Assembly (NCBI GenBank): GCA_045126815.1
Contig: JBGVPD010000031.1
Location: forward strand, 1-20,316
Length of the DNA: 20,316 nt
DNA from: RGIG1995 sp045126815
Lineage (GTDB): Bacteria; Bacillota; Clostridia; Oscillospirales; CAG-272
Direction of reading: 5' to 3'
This document shows positions 1 to 8,013 of this stretch, one piece after another. A program made the translations under genes and the position numbers. The notes under the pieces are model-generated. The model was given only the letters and a program-made list of their open reading frames with translations. It was not told where the DNA came from and did no database searches. The first letter of the stretch is position 1; every line of letters starts with the position of its first letter.

Positions 1-14
1 AGGGTAAGTTCTTT

Positions 15-205
15 TTATTTCAATTTTATTGGTGAAAACCGTATGTAATACGGGGCGTCGGGGACGTCGCCCCCTACAAGTTAGAAAGTGAAGTAATTTT
101 TTATCCAATATTGTTGATGAAAATCGTATGAAATAGCGGGACGTCGAGGACGTCGCCCCCTACAAGTTTAAATTCAAAATAATCTTAATCCAATATTGTT
201 GGTAA
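15..205 (+). repeat. Tandem copies of an 85-base GC-core repeat
   Basis: Three starts of the same unit lie exactly 85 bases apart: the lead motif caat(a/t)ttt/gttgg-type sequence begins at 21, 106 and 191. Each full unit continues with a gaaaaccgta-like stretch, a GC-rich core (ggggcgtcgggg then acgtcgccccc), ctacaagtt and an A/T tail. The third copy is truncated after its lead motif. The same unit recurs at 16135-16260 (minus orientation), 16590-16770 (plus) and 20030-20290 (minus). No gene is visible here. Confidence 0.85.
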
Positions 206-211
206 AAAAAG

Positions 212-231
212 AAAAACGCTATCGCGTTTTT
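212..231. terminator. Small hairpin with A and T flanks
   Basis: AAAAACGC (212-219) pairs with GCGTTTTT (224-231) around a four-base loop. It looks like a bidirectional rho-independent terminator, but no adjacent gene clearly needs it. It may mark the edge of the repeat array. Confidence 0.4.
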
Positions 232-251
232 TAAAGAAGCACATTCTGTCA

Positions 252-339
252 GGAGCTTCGCTCCCGAACCCACACAAGAGACGCGCTTTTGAAAAAGCGC
301 CCTCTTGACTCCAGCCAAAACTTTAAAAAACAAAGTTTT
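252..339. repeat. String of short palindromes
   Basis: Three hairpins follow each other. GGAG-cttcg-CTCC lies at 252-264. CAAGAG (275-280) with GCGCTTTT (283-290) pairs with AAAAGCGC (293-300) and CTCTTG (302-307). AAAACTTT (317-324) pairs with AAAGTTTT (332-339). The minus-strand open frame across this block is a by-product of the palindromes and has no credible start or family. I read it as a structured intergenic repeat. Confidence 0.6.
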
Positions 340-364
340 GCTAATAGGGTGGGGTTCTCGTAAT

Positions 365-409
365 AGGGGTTCCCCGAACCGCACAAAGTAAGGTTTGGGG
401 GTTCTCGTG
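365..409 (-). repeat. 45-base hairpin element, copy 1
   Basis: A 45-base inverted repeat whose arms are built on GGTTCCCCGAACC-type and GGTTTGGGGGTT sequence around a short loop. It matches the elements at 16192-16236 and 20093-20137 with few changes, in reverse orientation to them. Unlike those copies it does not interrupt the 85-base repeat core. Confidence 0.75.
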
Positions 410-461
410 TAGCGTGACGGAGAAGAATTTATCATTTTTAATATAAATATCGGGTATAAGT

Positions 462-491
462 AAAAGCCTTTTCCCGAAGAAAAAGGCTTTT
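462..491 (-). terminator. Terminator of the LysM-CAP gene
   Basis: AAAAGCCTTTT pairs with AAAAGGCTTTT around a short loop, 22 bases downstream of the stop codon of the minus-strand LysM-CAP gene. The 3' arm ends in TTTT, consistent with intrinsic termination. Confidence 0.75.
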
Positions 492-512
492 GATATAATT
501 ATATATTACTTT

Positions 513-1127
513 TTACCCAATAAACATTTGTGTCCAATATCTTCCGTTTTCAACGTAGCCTACGCCGATTTGGGTAAAGTTTTCGTTTAATATATTAGCC
601 TTATGCCCGGGCGACTTCATCCAAGCATCAACAACATCCTTCGGCGATTTATATCCCATAGCAATATTTTCTCCCGCGTGGCTGAATTTAATATTAAACG
701 CTCTTATCATATCAAACGGAGAACCGTACGTAGGACTGGTATGGGAAAAGTATTTGTTATCATGCATATCCATCGATTTGTATCTTGCAACTCTGGCAAG
801 TTGCCAATTGATAAGCAACGGCTTTAGTCCGTAATTTACCCTAATATTGTTAACCAGCGTCACAACTTCGTTTTCAAAATTCAGCACCTCTTCGTCAAGA
901 GTTGGAATATTAAGCACGTCTCCGGGATAGATCAAGTCAGGATTTTTTATTTGCGGATTAGCAGAAATTATCTCCGATAGCCCTACCTCGTACTTTACGG
1001 CTATCTTCCACATACTGTCGCCCTTAACTACCGTATACTTCGTCGCAGCGGCCGCCGACACGCACATTGATGCAATTATTACGATCGCAAACAAGGATAT
1101 GAGTATTCTTTTTGTAGACTTTTTCAT
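513..1127 (-). CDS. Secreted LysM and CAP-domain protein (YkwD/SafA-like)
   Basis: This 204-residue protein begins with a signal peptide: lysines at the start, then a hydrophobic core around residues 8-25 ending in Ala-Ala-Ala. A LysM peptidoglycan-binding domain follows at about 29-75 (YTVVKGDSMWKIA, then YPGDVLNIP). A CAP/SCP-like domain fills residues 86-204, with the family marks FSH, GENIA and SPGHKANIL. LysM-CAP proteins of this build are common in spore-forming Firmicutes, where relatives are cell-wall or spore-coat associated; the biochemical activity of the CAP domain is not settled. ATG at 1127 has a perfect GGAGG six bases upstream (1133-1138). The gene lies downstream of the aspS terminator, so it is probably transcribed separately, and it has its own terminator at 462-491. 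The call is firm at family level, open at function. Confidence 0.9.
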   Translation of the reverse strand: MKKSTKRILISLFAIVIIASMCVSAAAATKYTVVKGDSMWKIAVKYEVGLSEIISANPQIKNPDLIYPGDVLNIPTLDEEVLNFENEVVTLVNNIRVNYGLKPLLINWQLARVARYKSMDMHDNKYFSHTSPTYGSPFDMIRAFNIKFSHAGENIAMGYKSPKDVVDAWMKSPGHKANILNENFTQIGVGYVENGRYWTQMFIG

Positions 1128-1210
1128 TTTTTACCTCCAAAATATATTTCTTTTATTATTTTGCTTTGTTTTCTAAAAATTACTATTGGTATATTTTGGA
1201 TAAACAAGGA

Positions 1211-1235
1211 AGTTGGTGTGTAAAACCTACCAACT
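1211..1235 (-). other. Small hairpin upstream of the LysM-CAP gene
   Basis: AGTTGGT (1211-1217) pairs with ACCAACT (1229-1235). It lies between the aspS terminator and the LysM-CAP gene. It could be a leader structure of the latter or a backup terminator. It has no match that I recognise to a known riboswitch; in particular it is far too short for a ydaO-type c-di-AMP element. Confidence 0.35.
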
Positions 1236-1250
1236 CTCTTGTTGCATATA

Positions 1251-1286
1251 AAAACACCCGAGATCTTTTGCTCTCTCGGGTGTTTT
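1251..1286 (-). terminator. Terminator of the hisS-aspS operon
   Basis: AAAACACCCGAGA (1251-1263) pairs perfectly with TCTCGGGTGTTTT (1274-1286), a 13-base stem 10 bases past the aspS stop codon. Read on the minus strand it ends in TTTT and fits an intrinsic terminator. Confidence 0.9.
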
Positions 1287-1296
1287 GTATTGCAAA

Positions 1297-3096
1297 TTAT
1301 TCTTCTGTCTGAACCTTGATCTTCAATTCTTCCAACGCTTTTTCTTCGGGGAAGTTGGGACATTCTGTCATAAGCTCCATAGCGTTCTGTACTTTCGGGA
1401 ACGCAATTACGCTTCTGATATCGTCAAGACCGAGCAAGAGTGTGCAAAGTCTGTCAAAACCAAATGCCAAACCACCGTGAGGAGGTGTGCCGTACTTAAA
1501 CGCTTCAAGCAAGAATCCGAACTTCTCTTCTGCCTCTTCTTTTGTAAGTCCGAGCACGTCAAACATCTTCCACTGAATATCAGGGTTGTGTATTCTTATG
1601 GAACCGCCGCCTGCTTCCATACCGTTTATAACCATATCGTAAGCCTTAGCTCTTACCTTTGAAGGATCAGTGTCCATAAGGGGAAGGTCTTCGTCCATAG
1701 GTGATGTGAAGGGGTGATGCTTAGCGTAATATCTTCCCTCTTCCTCGTCGTACTCAAACAACGGGAACTCGGTTACCCAAAGAAGTTTAAAGTCCATAGG
1801 ATCGCAAAGTCCCATCTTCTTGGCAACTTCACATCTTAACGCACCAAGAGAATCAAATACTACGTTATCTTTATCGGCAACGATACAAATAAGGTCGCCG
1901 TTTTCAAAATCAAGCGCTTTGTAAATTGCCGCATTTTCCTCTTCTGTCAAGAACTTCGCATACGACGAAGATATCTCTCCGTCGGTATTCTTCGCCCAAG
2001 CAAGACCTTTCGCGCGATAAGTCTTTACAAATTCGCCCAATGCATCAACTTCTTTACGACTGAACTTTGCAGCTCCGCCCTTAACGTTGATACCACGAAC
2101 GCTTCCGCCCATATCAACAGCGCCCTTGAACACTCTGAACGAGCAATCCTTTACCAAATCCGAAAGGTTTTTAAGCTCAAATCCAAAACGTAAGTCGGGT
2201 TTGTCTGAACCAAATCTTTCCATAGCTTCAGCATAAGTCATTCTCTGAATGGGTGTCTCTATATCCTTACCGAGAAAATCTTTAAATACTCTCTTGAGAA
2301 ATCCTTCGTTGATCGACATAACGTCGTCCTCTGTCACAAATGACATCTCAAGGTCTACCTGTGTAAATTCGGGCTGTCTGTCAGCACGAAGGTCTTCGTC
2401 ACGGTAACAACGAGCAAGCTGAACGTATCTGTCAAATCCCGAAAGCATCAATATCTGCTTATAAAGCTGAGGTGACTGGGGGAGTGCATAGAATTTACCC
2501 GGATGCACACGGCTGGGTACGAGATAGTCTCTCGCGCCCTCGGGAGTAGGCTTGATCAAGTTAGGTGTCTCGATCTCAACGAAGCCGTTTTCCGCATAGT
2601 AGTCGCGAACGATCTTTGCGATCTTACTTCTCATAAGAATATTGTTCATCATATCGGGACGGCGAAGGTCAAGATAACGGTGCTTTAAACGAAGCTCCGT
2701 CTTTACGTTGCTGTTTTCAACTATTTCAAAAGGAGGAGTCTGGGATACTGACAAAACCTTAAGCTCGTCAACGTATATTTCAATTTCACCCGTCGCTCTG
2801 TCTTTATTTATAGCGCCGTCTCCTCTTGAACGAACAACGCCCTTTGCGCAAAGAACGTATTCCGCTCTTATGCCAAACGCCTTATCAAATATTTCTTTAT
2901 CTGTATCGCTGTCAAATGCGAGCTGTACTATACCCGTTCTGTCACGGAGGTCAATAAATATCAGCTTACCCAAGTCTCTCTGGCGCTGTACCCAACCCAT
3001 AACACACGCTCTTTGACCGATATCCTGTGAAGTAAATTCACCGCAGTATTTTGTTCTTTTGTCTGTCTTACCAAGCAATTCTGCCATATCTGCCAT
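1297..3096 (-). CDS. aspS: Aspartyl-tRNA synthetase
   Basis: A class II aminoacyl-tRNA synthetase of 599 residues, the normal bacterial length, charging tRNA-Asp in the cytoplasm. An N-terminal OB-fold anticodon-binding domain is seen (GWVQRQRDLGKLIFIDLRDR, about residues 34-53). The catalytic core has motif 2 (CYRDEDLRADRQPEFTQ) and motif 3 near the C terminus (GLAFGFDRL). The region between them is long enough for the bacterial GAD insertion domain. Two start codons lie three codons apart (3096 and 3087); 3096 is preferred because AGAAAGAGAG precedes it, although this is a weak ribosome binding site. It starts 28 bases after hisS, in the common Firmicutes hisS-aspS order, and is probably co-transcribed. 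Whether it also makes Asp-tRNA-Asn cannot be told by eye. Confidence 0.98.
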   Translation of the reverse strand: MADMAELLGKTDKRTKYCGEFTSQDIGQRACVMGWVQRQRDLGKLIFIDLRDRTGIVQLAFDSDTDKEIFDKAFGIRAEYVLCAKGVVRSRGDGAINKDRATGEIEIYVDELKVLSVSQTPPFEIVENSNVKTELRLKHRYLDLRRPDMMNNILMRSKIAKIVRDYYAENGFVEIETPNLIKPTPEGARDYLVPSRVHPGKFYALPQSPQLYKQILMLSGFDRYVQLARCYRDEDLRADRQPEFTQVDLEMSFVTEDDVMSINEGFLKRVFKDFLGKDIETPIQRMTYAEAMERFGSDKPDLRFGFELKNLSDLVKDCSFRVFKGAVDMGGSVRGINVKGGAAKFSRKEVDALGEFVKTYRAKGLAWAKNTDGEISSSYAKFLTEEENAAIYKALDFENGDLICIVADKDNVVFDSLGALRCEVAKKMGLCDPMDFKLLWVTEFPLFEYDEEEGRYYAKHHPFTSPMDEDLPLMDTDPSKVRAKAYDMVINGMEAGGGSIRIHNPDIQWKMFDVLGLTKEEAEEKFGFLLEAFKYGTPPHGGLAFGFDRLCTLLLGLDDIRSVIAFPKVQNAMELMTECPNFPEEKALEELKIKVQTEE

Positions 3097-3124
3097 TCAT
3101 CTCTCTTTCTTTTATTAAAGTCAA

Positions 3125-4384
3125 TTACATTTTCAAAATTTCAGTAAGTTTTGATATATCATCAAGTTCAATTTCAACTTGACTGCTGTTGTCCATATTC
3201 TTAAGCTGAGCCTTGTTATTCTCAAGCTCGGAATCGCCTATAATGAGAGTATATTTCGCTCTCTTCTTATCAGCATATTTCATCTGCGCCTTAAGCGATC
3301 TTCCTACCAAATCGGTCTCTGCATATAATCCTTGATTTCTTAGCTTTGCTACGGTACCCATAGCGTACTTCGCAGCTCCCTTACCCATACTTGCTATATA
3401 AAGAAGCGGTCTGTTTTCGTTTTCAATATTAACACCCGACTTTTCCATAGCCAAAATAAGTCTGGTTATACCTGCGGCAAAACCAATTCCCGCAAGAGCA
3501 GGACCGCCCAGATCTTTTATAAGTCCATCGTATCTACCGCCGCCCAAAATCGTACTCTGTGCGCCGATATCCGTTGCTATAAATTCATATACCGTTCTCG
3601 TATAATAGTCAAGTCCTCTTACTATATGAGGATCGATCTCATACTCGATACCCATCTCTTCAAGATATGCACAAAGCTCGTCCATGTGCGCTTTACAATC
3701 GGGACAGAGATGTTCAACTGTCTTAGGCGCCTTCTTTGCGATTTCAGAACATATAGGACTCTTGCAGTCCAAAATGCGCAAAGGATTGGTCTCAAGTCTT
3801 GCCTTACAAGTATCACAAAGCTCTTCTGAATTTGCCTCAAAATAATCCTTCAACGCCTGTCTGTATGCAGGACGGCATTCAGGACAGCCTATCGAATTTA
3901 TGTGAAGACTCGTATTTTTTATTCCCAACTCTTTTATCAAAGAGTGCGCTACCGCTATAATTTCAGCATCAGCCATAGCATCGGACGCACCGAAAAGCTC
4001 AACGCCAAACTGGAAAAACTCACGGCTTCTGCCTGCCTGCGGTTTTTCATATCTGAAACAGTTTATCAGATAGTAAAGCTTTAAAGGCATAGTATCCGAG
4101 CACATACCGTTTTCAATTAAAGTACGAGCAACTGATGCTGTACCTTCGGGGCGAAGAGTTAAGCTTCTTCCCTCTCTATCGGTAAAAGTATACATTTCTT
4201 TCTGAACAACGTCGGTAGAGTCACCTACACCGCGCTGAAACAGCTCGGTTGATTCGAATGCAGGAAAACGAATTTCGGAAAAACCGAACTTTGAAGCAAC
4301 TTCTCTTGCTTTTGACTCGATAAACTGCCAAGTTGCTACGTCCTTCGGCAAAATATCCATCGTTCCTCTTGGTTTCTGTATCAT
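3125..4384 (-). CDS. hisS: Histidyl-tRNA synthetase
   Basis: A class II synthetase of 419 residues, typical for HisRS. Motif 2 is visible as FRYEKPQAGRSREFFQFG. The two histidine-specific signatures VRGLDYYTRTVYEF and GGGRYDGL lie at about 260-290. The C-terminal 90 residues form the anticodon-binding domain (LYIASMGKGA onward). A cysteine-rich insertion (CPECRP, CDTC, CPDC) sits around residues 165-235, giving possible metal-binding pairs; similar insertions are known in other Firmicutes HisRS. ATG at 4384 has GGAG at 4395-4398. The gene starts 31 bases after the preceding deacetylase-like gene and ends 28 bases before aspS, so all three probably share one transcript. No T-box leader is present: the promoter-to-gene distance upstream is only about 50 bases. 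Confidence 0.98.
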   Translation of the reverse strand: MIQKPRGTMDILPKDVATWQFIESKAREVASKFGFSEIRFPAFESTELFQRGVGDSTDVVQKEMYTFTDREGRSLTLRPEGTASVARTLIENGMCSDTMPLKLYYLINCFRYEKPQAGRSREFFQFGVELFGASDAMADAEIIAVAHSLIKELGIKNTSLHINSIGCPECRPAYRQALKDYFEANSEELCDTCKARLETNPLRILDCKSPICSEIAKKAPKTVEHLCPDCKAHMDELCAYLEEMGIEYEIDPHIVRGLDYYTRTVYEFIATDIGAQSTILGGGRYDGLIKDLGGPALAGIGFAAGITRLILAMEKSGVNIENENRPLLYIASMGKGAAKYAMGTVAKLRNQGLYAETDLVGRSLKAQMKYADKKRAKYTLIIGDSELENNKAQLKNMDNSSQVEIELDDISKLTEILKM

Positions 4385-4415
4385 CTTAATTTATCTCCGT
4401 AATGTCTATTTCGTT

Positions 4416-5525
4416 TTATCTCACGTCGTCAAGGAACAACCCACGGTATCCCTTTTCACACGCCCAACGGCAAGGCTCAAGCACTCTCTGCTCAAAGTCT
4501 TCTTCGTACAAACTGCAATCTGAATAGAAGTATTCTTCGTGCATCATAAGTTCAATAAATCCCGAACGTGTCTTCTGCGCGTACATACAGTTAAGCAGTT
4601 CTACGCAAACGTCTGCCGTATGCAAGTTCAACACTCTGTCGATCTTGCAGTAAAGTATATCAAGCTCTGTATCATACCAGAAATCTCTTTGTGAAAGATA
4701 GTCAACCAAATATTTCGGATAGAAGTATGATACTACAGGACGGCCACCCTCAAGCACAAAATATCCTGCAAGACTCTTTATTCCCAAATCTCTTACAGCC
4801 TTCGTTCCCTCGTAGGTAACAGCGCCCCAGTGAACCGTCGTTTCTTTTGAAAGAGTTTCTTCTCCCGCGAAACGAACGATCTCGTCCATAACCTGTTTGC
4901 ATTCGTTATAAATCTTATTGTAATCCGTATCAATATAAGGTTTATCGGGCTGGTCTGCTTTTGCGTGGAAGTTAAGCTTCAGCCAATCGGAGTTTGCCTT
5001 CCACTCTTCCTTAAACTTGTCAGTCATCATAGAGAGGTTAAAATACTCTCTCTTTTCTTTGAAATACTTATGCTCTGCAGGCATCTCGTAATAAATATTC
5101 AAATGAACGCAAGCACCGTAGAGGTCGTGCGCTTTCTTATAAACCGCAAGATAGGGGTTATCAAAAATTGAATTGTATTTATCCTTATTCTTGTTTATGT
5201 CATAGAGAAAAATAATATTGTCATCACTTGACAGTCTGTAATATCCGATATGCTTTTTCAAAGTGTAAACGGATATTTCGTCTCTGGCATTTTCTCCTTC
5301 GGCAACGAGTGTAGTCTTACCCTCGTTTATGCATACCTCGGCTGTATAAAAGTCTCCGCATTTTACAGCCTCTTTTCCGTTTACTTTAACGGGAGAGTCA
5401 GAATCAACCTTAACTTTGATATAAAGTTTTCCATCCCTTTCCTCACCGTCATATTTGTTCAAAACGTCTCCGTCAATAGGAAATACAAAATGTGTTTCTT
5501 TTTCCCAATCAATATATTTTCTCAT
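4416..5525 (-). CDS. Polysaccharide-deacetylase-like protein, two domains
   Basis: A 369-residue cytoplasmic-looking protein with no signal peptide or membrane segment. Residues 1-90 are strand-rich and look like an immunoglobulin-like or carbohydrate-binding beta domain (PIDGDVLNKYDG, VKVNGKEAV). Residues 95-369 resemble the NodB-like TIM-barrel proteins seen in Firmicutes genomes as predicted polysaccharide deacetylases: VHLNIYYE, FNLSMMTDKFKEEW, LNFHAKADQPDKPY and VHWGAV fit the strand ends of that fold, with Asp and His residues in plausible metal-binding positions. I cannot assign a substrate. ATG at 5525 has AGAGG at 5533-5537 and a good sigma-A promoter upstream. It is the first gene of the apparent operon with hisS and aspS, an unexpected partner. 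An alternative is a glycoside-hydrolase-like barrel without deacetylase activity. Confidence 0.6.
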   Translation of the reverse strand: MRKYIDWEKETHFVFPIDGDVLNKYDGEERDGKLYIKVKVDSDSPVKVNGKEAVKCGDFYTAEVCINEGKTTLVAEGENARDEISVYTLKKHIGYYRLSSDDNIIFLYDINKNKDKYNSIFDNPYLAVYKKAHDLYGACVHLNIYYEMPAEHKYFKEKREYFNLSMMTDKFKEEWKANSDWLKLNFHAKADQPDKPYIDTDYNKIYNECKQVMDEIVRFAGEETLSKETTVHWGAVTYEGTKAVRDLGIKSLAGYFVLEGGRPVVSYFYPKYLVDYLSQRDFWYDTELDILYCKIDRVLNLHTADVCVELLNCMYAQKTRSGFIELMMHEEYFYSDCSLYEEDFEQRVLEPCRWACEKGYRGLFLDDVR

Positions 5526-5578
5526 AAAACCAACCTCTTTTTATTTGCTAAAATTGATAATTCATACTTATTCCCTTT

Positions 5579-5607
5579 ATTATACAATATATTATATATT
5601 TTTTCAA
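5579..5607 (-). promoter_or_regulatory. Sigma-A promoter of the deacetylase-like-hisS-aspS operon
   Basis: On the minus strand, -35 TTGAAA (5602-5607) and -10 TATAAT (5579-5584) are separated by exactly 17 bases. Transcription would start near 5572, leaving a leader of roughly 47 bases before ATG 5525, too short for a T-box or other large riboswitch. Confidence 0.75.
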
Positions 5608-5672
5608 TAAGTTTACACAAACTTTTGCCTATAATAAACGGCACATTTTCATAACCAAATTTCAAAAACAAA

Positions 5673-5701
5673 TAGCAAAAAATAACAAACTGTGTTATAA
5701 T
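5673..5701 (+). promoter_or_regulatory. Candidate promoter of the Lhr-like helicase gene
   Basis: A perfect -10 TATAAT lies at 5696-5701. The -35 at the 17-base distance is poor (TAGCAA, 5673-5678). A start near 5708 would leave an extremely short leader, just enough for the GAGGTG ribosome binding site at 5711-5716. Confidence 0.45.
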
Positions 5702-5722
5702 ACAAGAAATGAGGTGAAGTTT

Positions 5723-7933
5723 ATGAGTAATGTTTTCGAAAGATACGCTCCTTTTATTCAGGATTTTATATATAAAAACAACTGGGAAGAATTACGCGCG
5801 GTACAAGTTGAAGCGGCGAGGGTTATTTTTGATACCGACAACAACCTGCTTTTAACGTCTTCAACGGCGTCGGGAAAAACGGAAGCTGCTTTTTTTCCTA
5901 TTCTGACGGACATTTACGAAAACAGTCCCTCGTCTTTTGGGGTTTTGTATATATCGCCCCTCAAGAGTCTCATAAACGACCAGTTTGCAAGAATAGACGA
6001 GCTTCTTGATATGTCGGGAATCCCCGTTTTTCACTGGCACGGCGACGTCTCCGCATCTCACAAAACCAAGGCTTTGAAAAATCCTTGCGGCATACTACAG
6101 ATCACCCCCGAATCACTTGAAAGTATGCTTATGAACCGTTCAAACGATATTTTAAGACTATTTCACGATTTAAGATACGTGATAATTGACGAAATACACA
6201 CACTTATGGGTACTGACAGAGGAAATCAGATAATCTGCCAACTGTCAAGACTTCAAAATCTTATCGGTAACTCTCCAAGAAGAATAGGACTTTCAGCAAC
6301 GATAGGCGATCCCAAAATTGCTGCCGAATGGTTAGGCAGCGGAAGCGGAAGAGATACCGAAATGCCCGAAATACCTTCCGAAAAATTAAAATGGCGTATC
6401 GGTATGGAGCATTTTTACATCCAAAACGAAAACACAAACCAAACCGTTATAGAAAGCGAAAACACAGAGCCAAAAGCTCTTTTTGATGCAGGATACGAAT
6501 ACATTTACGAAAGTGTAAAAAACAAAAAATCTCTTGTGTTTTCAAATTCAAGAGAAGAGACCGAATACGTTACCTCAACTCTCCGTCAAATAGCGGAAAC
6601 AAAAAGAGAAGAAGATATTTTTACCATTCATCACGGTAATCTGTCAGCCTCTTTAAGAGAAGAAGCCGAAATGAAGCTTAAAGACGACGACTGCCATACG
6701 GTTACCTGCGCTACCGTAACCCTTGAGCTTGGGATCGATATAGGTAAACTTGAAAGAATAGTTCAAAATAATTCTCCCAACTCCGTTTCAAGCTTTTTAC
6801 AGAGACTCGGCCGTTCGGGCAGACGCGGCACACCCCCTGAAATGCTTATGGTATTCCGCGAGGAAAATCCGCTGCCAAACGCCCCCCTCCCACAGCTTAT
6901 ACCCTGGGAGCTTATAAAAGGAATTGCCATAATTCAGTTATATCTCGAAGAAAGATTTATTGAGCCTCCGAAAGTTAAGAAAATGCCATTTAGTCTACTT
7001 TTCCAGCAAACTTTGTCTATCCTTAACGCATCGGGCGAACTTTCTCCAAAAAGATTGGCTGAAAAAGTGCTTAGCCTTCCTCCTTTTATAAACGTTTCAA
7101 AAGAAGATTATAAAACCCTTCTTCTTTCAATGCTTCAAAATGGATTTATCCAACAAACAGAAGAAAGAGGACTTATAGTAGGACTTGAAGGCGAAAAAAT
7201 CACCAACAGCTTTAAGTTTTACGCAACCTTTAAAGACAGCGAAGATTTTACCGTCAGATGCCAGTCCGACGAGATAGGCACGATAACCTGCCCTCCCCCC
7301 GTCGGCGACAGATTTGCCCTTGCGGGAAAGGTTTGGGAAGTTGAAGAACTTGATATGCCGAGACGACTCGTGTACGTAAAAAAAGTAAACGGAAAAATGG
7401 AAATATCGTGGCCCGGCGAATACGGTGAAATACACACAAAAATTCTTGAAAGAATGAAAAAAGTTCTTGAAGAAGATACCATATACCCTTATTTAAAACC
7501 CAACGCCTTGTCAAGACTTCAGGCTGCACGTAACGTTGCTCAAAACACGGGTATCTTAAAAAATTCTCTCGTACATTTGGGCGGTTATACCTGGTGTCTG
7601 TTCCCTTGGCTTGGCACAAAAGCGATACGTACTTTAAGAAAATATATTGCTCAACACGCATCTCAATTTAAAATAAGCAATATCGAGTCGGAAGTGTACT
7701 ATATTATGTTTAAAATGGAAACTAACGACCCAAAAGCATTTATAGATACGCTTGACCATAACGCAAAAGTCCACGGAATTGACACATTTGAACTGGTGGG
7801 AACTACGGAAAACCCCGTTTTTGATAAATACGATTCGTATATCCCCGGAGAATTATTACGAAAAGCGTATGCAAAAGACAGACTGTGCGCTGAAGAAGTC
7901 TGCATAAGACTTGACCAAATAGCAAAAGAATGA
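5723..7933 (+). CDS. Lhr-like DEAD/DEAH-box helicase
   Basis: A superfamily 2 ATP-dependent helicase of 736 residues. Visible motifs are Walker A TASGKT (about 48-53), ISPLKSL (Ia), DEIH (Walker B, about 157-160), SATIG (III), the second RecA domain motif TLELGIDIG (V) and QRLGRSGRRG (VI). The remaining 350 residues resemble the winged-helix and beta-barrel tail of the Lhr family, with no nuclease or other fused domain that I recognise. Family members act in DNA repair, and relatives occur in some BREX-type defence loci, but no defence gene lies nearby, so a general repair role is the default. Start: a GTG at 5714 is in frame, but ATG 5723 has GAGGTG six bases upstream and that GTG is part of the binding site. 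The gene stands alone with its own terminator. Confidence 0.88.
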   Translation: MSNVFERYAPFIQDFIYKNNWEELRAVQVEAARVIFDTDNNLLLTSSTASGKTEAAFFPILTDIYENSPSSFGVLYISPLKSLINDQFARIDELLDMSGIPVFHWHGDVSASHKTKALKNPCGILQITPESLESMLMNRSNDILRLFHDLRYVIIDEIHTLMGTDRGNQIICQLSRLQNLIGNSPRRIGLSATIGDPKIAAEWLGSGSGRDTEMPEIPSEKLKWRIGMEHFYIQNENTNQTVIESENTEPKALFDAGYEYIYESVKNKKSLVFSNSREETEYVTSTLRQIAETKREEDIFTIHHGNLSASLREEAEMKLKDDDCHTVTCATVTLELGIDIGKLERIVQNNSPNSVSSFLQRLGRSGRRGTPPEMLMVFREENPLPNAPLPQLIPWELIKGIAIIQLYLEERFIEPPKVKKMPFSLLFQQTLSILNASGELSPKRLAEKVLSLPPFINVSKEDYKTLLLSMLQNGFIQQTEERGLIVGLEGEKITNSFKFYATFKDSEDFTVRCQSDEIGTITCPPPVGDRFALAGKVWEVEELDMPRRLVYVKKVNGKMEISWPGEYGEIHTKILERMKKVLEEDTIYPYLKPNALSRLQAARNVAQNTGILKNSLVHLGGYTWCLFPWLGTKAIRTLRKYIAQHASQFKISNIESEVYYIMFKMETNDPKAFIDTLDHNAKVHGIDTFELVGTTENPVFDKYDSYIPGELLRKAYAKDRLCAEEVCIRLDQIAKE

Positions 7934-7934
7934 C

Positions 7935-7970
7935 AAAAAGGACAGAAACTTTTCGTATCTGTCCTTTTTT
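7935..7970 (+). terminator. Terminator of the helicase gene
   Basis: AAAAAGGACAGA (7935-7946) pairs perfectly with TCTGTCCTTTTT (7958-7969), followed by another T, right after the TGA at 7931-7933. Read on the minus strand it could also stop transcripts from the thiamine pyrophosphokinase gene. Confidence 0.92.
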
Positions 7971-8013
7971 ACACGCCTTGCTCTTAAAAGTATTTAATAC
8001 AGTTTTTGAGATT

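Noticed and set aside
15..205. Possible CRISPR array
   Set aside because: The repeated units are continuous 81-85-base repeats without unique spacers, and there are no cas genes.
160..435. Minus-strand open frame of 91 codons
   Set aside because: It runs through palindromes and the 45-base hairpin element, has no ribosome binding site and no recognisable domain; it is a product of repeat sequence.
5525..5607. Possible T-box leader for hisS-aspS
   Set aside because: The leader from the predicted start to the first gene is only about 47 bases and has no AGGGTGGNACCGCG-type sequence.
5714..5722. GTG at 5714 as helicase start
   Set aside because: This GTG is part of the GAGGTG ribosome binding site for the ATG at 5723.
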